Translations under genes and position numbers: made by a program
The notes under the pieces: generated by a model
Databases searched by the model: none
Told to the model about the DNA's origin: nothing
Seen by the model: the letters and a program-made list of their open reading frames with translations, nothing else
Assembly (NCBI GenBank): GCA_016208115.1
Contig: JACQYR010000081.1
Span: forward strand, 1 to 34,889
Source of the DNA: Desulfarculus sp.
Lineage (GTDB): Bacteria > Desulfobacterota > Desulfarculia > Desulfarculales > Desulfarculaceae
Length of the DNA: 34,889 nt
Reading direction: 5' to 3'
Part shown: positions 8,107 through 14,646 of the stretch, piece by piece
Position numbering within the stretch: the stretch's first letter is position 1
Layout: each line of letters begins with the position of its first letter

Positions 8107-8655
8107 TCACTTGACGGCGGAAGAGGGGGCCGCCGTGGTTTCGAAGAGCAGGCCCTGGCTGAAAAGATACTGGCTTGGTTGCCACTTGTTCCAGGCACCC
8201 TGGGACCAGTCGGCGCTCAGCACCAGCCAAAGCTGGGCGTCATGCAGGGTGCTGGTGGCCGGCCCGGCGTCCAGGTGCAGGTTGCCGCCGTTGTTGACCA
8301 CCCCCTGGCTCAGCATCTGCACCTGGCTGGGGACCGCCGGCGTGGCCAGGTCATTGCCATAAAGCAGGGTATACTCCACCCCCGCGGTCAGGCCGTGGCC
8401 GTTGAACTCGAAGCTGGTGATCTGGCCCGCGGCCTGGCCCTGGTAGGCCACCTCATCGAGGTGGTAGCTCATCTTGGCCCAGGCGCCACCCGGGGTCACG
8501 GTCCAGGCAAGGGGGTCCATGGCGTAAAGATAGACCTCGCCGGTGTTGGATTTACCATGGGTCCCCGAACCTGGCTTGGCGGCGGCGCCGCCGGGCAGGC
8601 CCAGCAGAAGCGCCAACGCCAATATGCCTATAGCTTTTACTTGAATATTAACCAT
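8107..8655 (-). CDS. Secreted protein of unknown function
   Basis: This is a 182-residue protein starting at ATG 8655 with GGAGAAGG upstream. A clear signal peptide (IGILALALLLGLPGGAAA) is followed by a small, probably beta-rich domain. It includes FEFNGHGLTAGVEYTLLYGND, a Gly/Asn-rich NNGGNLHLDAG stretch, AQLWLVLSADWSQ and WQPSQYLFSQGLLFET. It contains no cysteine. The FNGHGL...YTLLY pattern resembles a widespread class of small secreted proteins annotated only as hypothetical. I give no function. It is transcribed alone; 251 bp separate it from the regulator at 8906. Confidence 0.7.
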   Translation of the reverse strand: MVNIQVKAIGILALALLLGLPGGAAAKPGSGTHGKSNTGEVYLYAMDPLAWTVTPGGAWAKMSYHLDEVAYQGQAAGQITSFEFNGHGLTAGVEYTLLYGNDLATPAVPSQVQMLSQGVVNNGGNLHLDAGPATSTLHDAQLWLVLSADWSQGAWNKWQPSQYLFSQGLLFETTAAPSSAVK

Positions 8656-8828
8656 GGCCCTTCTCCAAGCTATAAGTTAATTGGTGAATAGTTGGCGTCT
8701 GCAAATGCCAGACCAAAGGCTGCACCAGCACCATCCGGGCAACGTATTGTAATTGATACGCTAAGCAAAGAGAGCCCCGGCGGACACTGGGAAGCCTGGG
8801 CGGTATCCCCCTCCGCCAAACCCTATAA

Positions 8829-8856
8829 TTACGTTTTCGTTATTACTAAAACGTAA
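8829..8856. promoter_or_regulatory. Perfect 9-bp inverted repeat TTACGTTTT / AAAACGTAA
   Basis: The arms lie at 8829-8837 and 8848-8856 with a 10-bp loop, in an AT-rich patch downstream of the regulator gene (stop 8906, minus) and about 175 bp upstream of the 8655 start. On the minus strand it could act as a weak terminator. It could also be a protein-binding site. The rest of 8656-8905 shows nothing else recognisable. Confidence 0.4.
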
Positions 8857-8905
8857 CCGCTGGCCAGGGCTACCCTTGGGGCTGGCCTGTATCCAAGCTA
8901 GACTG

Positions 8906-10066
8906 TCAGGACGCGGCCTCCACCTTGGCCAGGAGGTCCTGAGCCTCGGTGAAGTCCGGATGGGCCTTGACCAGGGCCCCCAGGGTGGACAGGGCCGACT
9001 TTTTGTCCCCGGCCTCGAAGAAAGCGCGCCCCAGGTTGTACATCAGGGCGCTGTTGCCCGGGGCCACCTGCAAGGCCTTCTTGTAGTTGGCGATGGCCTC
9101 GGCGTATTTCTTCTGCTGGCGGAAGGCTATGCCCAGGCGGTTGAACAGGTGCAGGCTCTCGGGGCTGGTCTCCAGGGCCTTGTTGAAGGCCTTCTCGGCC
9201 TCCTCGGCCTCGCCGATGGCCAGGAGGGCCTCGCCCACCTTCTCGGCGATCTCGGCGAACTGGGCGGTGGCCGTCTGCAGGATTTCGTTGAACAGCTTCT
9301 TGGCCTCGTCCTTGCGGCCCGCCGACACCAGGGATTGTCCCAACATGAACCTCCTCTCCATGTTGCGGGGGCTGATCTTTACCGCCTTCTCCATGTGCTT
9401 GATGTAGCCATCCATGTCCCCCAGGGCCTGGAACAGGTTGGCCAGGGCCTCGTGGCCCTTGAGAAACTTGGGCGAGATGGTCACCGCCTTCTCGAACATC
9501 TCCTTGGCGCGGGAGTCGGCCCCCTGCTCCTCGAAAAGCTTGCCCATGGTGTAGAGGGTGCGGGGGCTCTTGGGGTTGATGGCCAGGGCGGCCTTGAGTT
9601 CCTCGGCGGCCTTGTCCATCTGGCGGGTGGTGATGTAGCTCATGCCCCGGGCCAGGCGCTGGTCAATCTCGCTGACCTCCTCCTGGAGCTTGAGCACGTG
9701 GGTCACGCGGTCCTGGAGCTGTTGCAGGGTGAAGGGCTTGAGCAGGTAGGCGTCCACCTCGGTCTCGGCCGCCTCGGCGATGACGTCTTCCTTGACCTCG
9801 GCGGTGACCATGATGAAGGGCATGTTCTTGATCTCTTGCTTGGCGCGCACGAACTTGAGCACCTCGATGCCCTTCATCTGGGGCATGTTCCAGTCGCACA
9901 AGACCAAGTCCACGGTGTTGCGCACCAAGACGTCCAAAGCCAGGATGCCGTCGCTGGCCTCCAGGATGTTGGTCACGCCCATCTGGCGCAGCATGTTTTT
10001 CAGCAGACGGCGCATGTTCACCACGTCGTCCACCACCAGGACCGTCAGGGAACCAAAGGAAACCAT
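8906..10066 (-). CDS. CheY-like response regulator with TPR domain
   Basis: This is a 386-residue protein. Residues 5-125 are a receiver with an intact acidic pair (VLVVDD), phosphoacceptor Asp (LVLCDWNMP), Thr (VTAEVKE) and Lys (LLKPF). Residues 140-385 are a run of TPRs (KAAEELKAALAINPKSPRTLY, NLGRAFFEAGDKKSAL and others). Such proteins probably relay phosphorylation into a protein-protein scaffold rather than DNA binding, because no output HTH is present. The start is uncertain: ATG 10066 or GTG 10075 in the same frame, neither with a strong ribosome-binding site. A more degenerate relative lies at 18117. No cognate kinase is adjacent. Confidence 0.88.
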   Translation of the reverse strand: MVSFGSLTVLVVDDVVNMRRLLKNMLRQMGVTNILEASDGILALDVLVRNTVDLVLCDWNMPQMKGIEVLKFVRAKQEIKNMPFIMVTAEVKEDVIAEAAETEVDAYLLKPFTLQQLQDRVTHVLKLQEEVSEIDQRLARGMSYITTRQMDKAAEELKAALAINPKSPRTLYTMGKLFEEQGADSRAKEMFEKAVTISPKFLKGHEALANLFQALGDMDGYIKHMEKAVKISPRNMERRFMLGQSLVSAGRKDEAKKLFNEILQTATAQFAEIAEKVGEALLAIGEAEEAEKAFNKALETSPESLHLFNRLGIAFRQQKKYAEAIANYKKALQVAPGNSALMYNLGRAFFEAGDKKSALSTLGALVKAHPDFTEAQDLLAKVEAAS

Positions 10067-10287
10067 AACGCGCACCGCTGGTTAATACTGTTGAAGCCAC
10101 GGGGAATTGGCCAAGTCCCCTCGCCGTCCGGGGTTGGGGATCTACTGTCCTGGTAACGGGGGCGCCTGGTAATTAGGATTGAGGCTGGCGGGGATAATGT
10201 CAATACCTGGCGGCTTGGCCAACCGGGGCCTTGTGTTCCCACCCCACGCCTTGCCAAGCTTGGCGGTGGGGGTATGCTTGCCTGGCA

Positions 10288-10308
10288 CGGGGCGGCCCCC
10301 GCTTTTTT
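10288..10308 (+). terminator. Terminator-like hairpin in the leader of the TauE gene
   Basis: CGGGG-CGGC-CCCCG (10288-10301) is followed by C and six T (10303-10308), only 27 bp before the tauE-like ATG. No rightward gene ends nearby, so it would act on a leader transcript. Confidence 0.4.
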
Positions 10309-10334
10309 AAGTCTTACGTCAAGGGAGATTGACC

Positions 10335-11135
10335 ATGGACCTGGTTTCCTGGCTGCTCTACGCCGGAGTGGGGAGCGTGGCCTGGGTGCTGGCCGGGCTC
10401 TTGGGCGTGGGCGGCGGCCTGGTGATCGTGCCGGCGCTCACCTTCGTCTTCACAGCGCTGAACCTGCCGGCCCAGAACATCATGCACCTGGCCCTGGGCA
10501 CCAGCCTGGCCACCATCATCTTCACCAGCGTCAGCAGCGTGCGCGCCCATCATGCCCGCGGGGCGGTGCACTGGGACATCGTGGCGCGCATCACCGTGGG
10601 CATCATCCTGGGCACCCTGGCCGGCACCTGGGTGGCCGCCCAGCTCAGCACCGGCTTCCTCAAGGGCTTCTTCGCGGTGTTTTTGTTCTACGTGGCGGCC
10701 CAGTTGCTCCTGGACATCAAGCCCAAGGCCTCCCGCCAGATGCCCGGCACCGCCGGCACCACGGGCGTGGGCGGGGTGATCGGCGTGGTCAGCGCCCTGG
10801 TGGGCATCGGCGGCGGCTCGCTGTCGGTGCCCTTCATGCTGTGGTGCAACGTGCCGGCCCGCGAGGCCATCGGCACCTCGGCGGCCATCGGCTTTCCCAT
10901 CGCCATCAGCGGGGCCGTGGGCTACCTCGTCAACGGCCTGGCCACCCCTGGCCTGCCGGCCATGAGCCTGGGCTACATCTACCTGCCGGCCCTGGCGGGC
11001 GTGGCCCTGGCCAGCGTGCTCACCGCGCCCCTGGGGGCCAGGCTGGCCCACACCCTGCCGGTGCCCACGGTCAAAAAGATCTTCGCCCTGCTGCTGATCG
11101 CCATGGGGGCCAAGATGGTCTGGGGCCTGTTCTAG
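10335..11135 (+). CDS. TauE/SafE-family sulfite/organosulfonate exporter-like permease
   Basis: This is a 266-residue integral membrane protein with about eight hydrophobic segments arranged as two halves. Each half has the family's Gly-rich signature: GLLGVGGGLVIVPAL near residue 20 and SALVGIGGGSLSVPFML near residue 155. TauE/SafE proteins move anions such as sulfite, sulfoacetate or related carboxylates; the substrate here cannot be read from sequence. ATG 10335 is preferred over TTG 10329 because GGGAG lies 8 nt upstream. A terminator-like hairpin lies in its leader. Confidence 0.88.
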   Translation: MDLVSWLLYAGVGSVAWVLAGLLGVGGGLVIVPALTFVFTALNLPAQNIMHLALGTSLATIIFTSVSSVRAHHARGAVHWDIVARITVGIILGTLAGTWVAAQLSTGFLKGFFAVFLFYVAAQLLLDIKPKASRQMPGTAGTTGVGGVIGVVSALVGIGGGSLSVPFMLWCNVPAREAIGTSAAIGFPIAISGAVGYLVNGLATPGLPAMSLGYIYLPALAGVALASVLTAPLGARLAHTLPVPTVKKIFALLLIAMGAKMVWGLF

Positions 11136-11254
11136 CCCTGGCCCCCTCCTCGCCGCCCGGCCTGGCCCTCTTGGATACCAGACCTTTTTTATTGGGGCTC
11201 GTCCCAAGCGGGCGGGCATAATTAAGGACAAACTCATGGCCAGGGAGGCAACCC

Positions 11255-11710
11255 ATGCAATTGGCCGATAGCATCCCGCCCTTCACGCTGCCGGACCAGA
11301 CCGGCCAGCCGCGCTCCTTCGCCGACCTAAAGGGCGCGCGGGGCCTGGTGCTCTTTGTCTATGCCAAGGACAACACCAGCGGCTGAACCAGCGAGGCCAG
11401 GGAGTTTCAGGAGAAACTCGCCGACTTCGCCGCCCGGGGCTACGCCGTGGCCGGCCTGTCCAAGGACGGCGTGGCCTCCCATGCCAAGTTCGCGGCCAAG
11501 CTGGGCCTGGGCTACCCCCTGTTGGCCGACCCCACCACCGGGCTGCTCAAGGCCCTGGGGACCTGGGGTGCCAAAACCATGTACGGCAAGCAGGTGGAGG
11601 GCACCCTGCGCAGCACCTACGTCTTCGACGCCCAGGGCCGGCTGGCCAGGGCCTACGCCAAGGTCAAGGCCCAGGGACACGCGGCCCTGGTGCTGGCCGA
11701 CCTGGGCTGA
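11255..11710 (+). CDS. Selenocysteine peroxiredoxin (BCP/PrxQ-like)
   Basis: This 151-residue thioredoxin-fold peroxidase is predicted to reduce H2O2 and organic peroxides. It starts at ATG 11255 after GGGAGG. TGA at 11384-11386 is residue 44 in TSG-U-TSEAREF, exactly where BCP-type peroxiredoxins have the peroxidatic Cys (TxGCTxEA). The frame continues with canonical family sequence (YAVAGLSKDG, YPLLADPTTGLLKALG, RSTYVFDAQGR) to 11710. No cysteine occurs anywhere else, so it lacks a resolving Cys and must be recycled by an outside thiol. Selenocysteine peroxiredoxins are known in some anaerobes. Without Sec insertion the product would be a useless 43-mer. Confidence 0.88.
11384..11419 (+). 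promoter_or_regulatory. UGA(Sec) codon and SECIS-like hairpin of the peroxiredoxin
   Basis: TGA 11384-11386 is followed after 15 nt by a perfect 7-bp stem GAGTTTC (11402-11408)/GAAACTC (11413-11419) closing the tetraloop AGGA. The loop has a G in its second position and starts 23 nt after the UGA, within the range for bacterial SECIS elements. Confidence 0.8.
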
Positions 11711-11807
11711 GCGCGGCGCGGCGGATCAAGGCGCGGGCACCCAAGTCTGCAAAAGCGATGTATACTGGGGGTGAACGCCACCGGCCCAGCACCGCCCCGG
11801 GGGACCC

Positions 11808-13085
11808 ATGCCCATGCTGAGCACCAGCAAACACATTACCGTGCCCTACGACGAAATGGACATCTCCAAGCGCAGCCAGGAGCTGGCGGTGCTGTTGGAG
11901 TTGAGCAACCTTTTGTGCTGGTCCCAGTCCCTCAACGACGTGGTGCACAACGGCCTGGCCCTGGTGCTCAAGCACATGACCCTGGACGCCGGCCGGCTCT
12001 ACCTCATGGACGACAGCGGCAAGTACCTCAACCTGGCCGCCTCCCTGGGGGTCAACACCACCGGCCTCAAGCAGGTCAGCCTCAACGAGGGCTTCACCGG
12101 CCAGGCCGCCCGCAACCGCCAGTTCATCGCCCAGCACGTCACGGAGCTGGCGGACAAGGCCCGCGTCAGGCTCTTGACCAAGAAGGGCTTTCAGGTGGTG
12201 ATCTGCGTGCCGCTGATCGCCCTGGACCAGGTGGTGGGCGTGCTGAACCTGGCGGCTCGCAAGCTGGTGCGGCTCACTCCCTCGACCATAGACCTGCTCA
12301 TCGTCATGGGCAACCAGATCGCGGTGGCGGCCAACAACGCCCGGCTCAACGAGGAGCTGAAGGAAAAGGCCCACCAACTGGAGGAGCAGAAGACCGCCAT
12401 CCAGTTCTTCGCCTACACCGCCTCCCATGACCTCAAGTCGCCGGCCGTGGGCATCTTCGGCCTTACCCAGCGCCTGCAAAAGCAGTTCGGCGCGGCCCTG
12501 GCCGAAAAGGGCCAGGAGCTGTGCCAGCAGATAATCAAGGCCGCCACCCGCATCGAGTCGCTCACCCGGGAGATCAACGCCTACATCGCCGCCAAGGAGG
12601 GGCCGCGCCGCCTGGAGACGGTGGACCTGGAGGAACTTCTGGAGGGCCTGGAGCGCGAGTACGGCCCGGTCATGCGCCAGCGCCAGATACAGTGGCGCCG
12701 GCCGGCCCAGTTGCCGGCCATCCGCTGCGAGCGCCTGGCCCTGACCCGGGTGCTGCAAAACCTCCTGGACAACGCCCTCAAGTACGGCGGTCCCGGCCTA
12801 TCCAGCATCGAAGTCATCTACCGCCAGGACGAGGGCCAGCACGTGCTGGGAGTCAAGGACGACGGCGTGGGCCTGGACCCCCGCTCGGCCGGACGCCTGT
12901 TCGAGGCCTTCCAGCGCGGCGAGACGGCCATGGGCACCGAGGGCACCGGCCTGGGTCTGGCCATCGTGCGCGAGGTGGCCCGCCGCCACGGCGGCCGGGC
13001 CTGGCTGGAGTCCCAGCCCGGCCAGGGCGCCGCCTTTTTCATCGGCATCGCCCAGGAGCAGGAGCCCGGCGTCGGCGGCGCCTGA
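11808..13085 (+). CDS. GAF-domain sensor histidine kinase
   Basis: This is a 425-residue soluble kinase. Residues 20-185 form a GAF sensor domain (RLYLMDDSGKYLNLAASLG, EGFTGQAARNRQ, QVVICVPLI). A short coiled coil (ELKEKAHQLEEQ) leads to the HisKA domain with phospho-His in SHDLKSP near residue 208, then HATPase_c with N box NLLDNALKYGG, G1 DDGVGLDP and G2 GTGLGLAIVRE. It has no membrane segment, so it senses a cytoplasmic ligand or redox state. ATG 11808 follows GGGGG; ATG 11814 is an alternative. No response regulator is adjacent. It lies 97 bp after the peroxiredoxin and could be co-transcribed with it. Confidence 0.9.
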   Translation: MPMLSTSKHITVPYDEMDISKRSQELAVLLELSNLLCWSQSLNDVVHNGLALVLKHMTLDAGRLYLMDDSGKYLNLAASLGVNTTGLKQVSLNEGFTGQAARNRQFIAQHVTELADKARVRLLTKKGFQVVICVPLIALDQVVGVLNLAARKLVRLTPSTIDLLIVMGNQIAVAANNARLNEELKEKAHQLEEQKTAIQFFAYTASHDLKSPAVGIFGLTQRLQKQFGAALAEKGQELCQQIIKAATRIESLTREINAYIAAKEGPRRLETVDLEELLEGLEREYGPVMRQRQIQWRRPAQLPAIRCERLALTRVLQNLLDNALKYGGPGLSSIEVIYRQDEGQHVLGVKDDGVGLDPRSAGRLFEAFQRGETAMGTEGTGLGLAIVREVARRHGGRAWLESQPGQGAAFFIGIAQEQEPGVGGA

Positions 13086-13108
13086 GGCCGGGTGAATCAA
13101 GCCAGGTC

Positions 13109-13169
13109 AACGCTTGGCCTGCCCATTGTTCACGTGAATAAACAATATGTAACGCCCAGTGAACGCTTG
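13109..13169. promoter_or_regulatory. Candidate operator region before the molybdenum hydroxylase operon
   Basis: The intergenic DNA holds a perfect palindrome TTCACGTGAA (13129-13138), an overlapping ATTGTT...AACAAT repeat (13125-13146), and a direct repeat AACGCTTG at 13109-13116 and 13162-13169. The clustering upstream of a three-gene operon suggests regulator binding. No regulator is identified. Confidence 0.35.
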
Positions 13170-13267
13170 ACCGCCAGGCCCCCTGCTGCTAAGCTACGGC
13201 CCACAATAGGTCATGTGCCTTTAATTCAGTTATTTCCACAACGTCCCTCCAACCGGCGAGGCCCACA

Positions 13268-13759
13268 GTGGCAAAACAAACCATAGAGATCACAGTGAAC
13301 GGCGACCGCTACGAGGTGGCTATTGACCCCTGGCGCAGCCTGGCCGAGGTGCTCAGGGAGGACCTGCGCCTCACCGGCACCAAGATCGGCTGCAACCAGG
13401 GCGACTGCGGGGCCTGCACGGTTCTCATCAATGGCCGCTCGGTCAGTTCCTGCCTGACCCTGGCCGTGGAGGCCCACCAGCGCGAGGTGACCACCATCGA
13501 GGGCCTGGCCAAAAGCCCCCAGGAGCTGCACCCCATCCAGGAGGCCTTCGTGGAAAAGGGCGCCGTGCAGTGCGGCTTCTGCACCGGCGGCATGATAATG
13601 AGCGCCAAGCAGCTTTTGGACAAGAACCCCCAGCCCACGGAGACCGAGATACGCCAAGGGCTATCGGGCAACCTGTGCCGCTGCACCGGCTACAACAAGA
13701 TCGTGGAGGCCATAGGGGACGCCGCCCGGCGGCTCGCCCCGGCCGGGGAGGGCAAGTAG
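13268..13759 (+). CDS. Xanthine dehydrogenase-family [2Fe-2S] small subunit
   Basis: This is a 163-residue electron-transfer subunit of a molybdenum hydroxylase. It has the plant-type [2Fe-2S] motif CNQGDCGAC...C (residues about 45-66) and the second, hydroxylase-specific cluster CGFC...CRC (about 103-140). The length is typical of CoxS, HcrC or XdhC-type small subunits. The likely start is GTG 13268, where the conserved opening TIEITVNGD begins; its ribosome-binding site is weak. It is the first gene of an S-M-L operon: the next gene starts 2 bp after its stop. Confidence 0.93.
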   Translation: MAKQTIEITVNGDRYEVAIDPWRSLAEVLREDLRLTGTKIGCNQGDCGACTVLINGRSVSSCLTLAVEAHQREVTTIEGLAKSPQELHPIQEAFVEKGAVQCGFCTGGMIMSAKQLLDKNPQPTETEIRQGLSGNLCRCTGYNKIVEAIGDAARRLAPAGEGK

Positions 13760-13761
13760 CC

Positions 13762-14646
13762 ATGGCCACCCCTCATTTCACCGTCCACCAGCCCGCCACC
13801 CTGGAAGAGGCCCTGGACCTGTTGGGCCGCCACCGCGCCAGCGTGAAGCTCCTGGCCGGCGGCACCGACCTCATCATGAAGCTGCGCGGCGGCGCCATGA
13901 GCGCCGACCACCTGGTGAGCCTTAACCGGGTGGGCGGCCTGAACCGCATCAACTACCAGGACGAGGACGGCCTGGTCCTGGGCGCCGGGGCGCGCATCAG
14001 CGACGTGGCCGCCCACCCTGACGTGCGCAAACACTACCCGGCCCTGGCCCACGCCTGCTCGGTGATGGCCACCACCCAGATACGCAACATGGGCACCGTG
14101 GCCGGCAACCTGGCCAACGCCGCCCCCAGCGCCGACACCGCCGCCCCGCTGTTGGCCTACCGGGGCAGCGTGGTGCTGGTGGAGCGCGGCGGCCGGCGCC
14201 AGGTCAAGCTGGAGGAATTCTTCAAGGGTCCGGGGCTCACCGTTTTGGAGCCCATGGAGATACTGGAGGCCATCCGGGTGCCCGTGCCGCCGGGTCGCGC
14301 CGGCTCCTCTTACCTGCGCCTGTCGGCCCGCAGCCAGGTGGACATCGCCGCCGTGGGGGTGGCGGGGTTCTTGGCCCTTGATTTGGACGGCTGCATGATG
14401 GGCGTGCGCCTGGCGTGCGCCTCGGTGGCCCCCACCCCCGTGCGCTGCCCCGAGGCCGAGGCCATGCTGGAGGGCCAAAGGCCCGACCCGCGGCTATTGG
14501 CCCGGGCCGCCGTGGCCTGCGTGCGCGCCGCCCGGCCCATTGACGACCTGCGCGCCACGGCCAACTACCGCCGGGCCATGGTGCAGGTGCTGGCCGGCCG
14601 CGTGCTGCAAAAATGCCTGAGCATGGCCCAAGGGGGTGCCCAGTGA
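13762..14646 (+). CDS. Xanthine dehydrogenase-family FAD-binding medium subunit
   Basis: This is a 294-residue FAD subunit that passes electrons between the Fe-S small subunit and an outside acceptor. The two FAD-binding signatures are LLAGGTDLIMKLR (residues about 31-43) and TTQIRNMGTVAGNLANA (about 110-126); the CO dehydrogenase flavoprotein C-terminal domain follows. It lacks the Cys-rich [4Fe-4S] insertion of 4-hydroxybenzoyl-CoA reductase beta subunits, which argues against that enzyme. It overlaps the next gene by 4 bp (GTGA), implying translational coupling. Confidence 0.92.
   Translation: MATPHFTVHQPATLEEALDLLGRHRASVKLLAGGTDLIMKLRGGAMSADHLVSLNRVGGLNRINYQDEDGLVLGAGARISDVAAHPDVRKHYPALAHACSVMATTQIRNMGTVAGNLANAAPSADTAAPLLAYRGSVVLVERGGRRQVKLEEFFKGPGLTVLEPMEILEAIRVPVPPGRAGSSYLRLSARSQVDIAAVGVAGFLALDLDGCMMGVRLACASVAPTPVRCPEAEAMLEGQRPDPRLLARAAVACVRAARPIDDLRATANYRRAMVQVLAGRVLQKCLSMAQGGAQ

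Noticed and set aside
11447-11710. Short peroxiredoxin-like gene starting at the ATG 11447
   Set aside because: It would lack the active-site half of the fold; the upstream part with TGA as Sec completes it and has a good ribosome-binding site.
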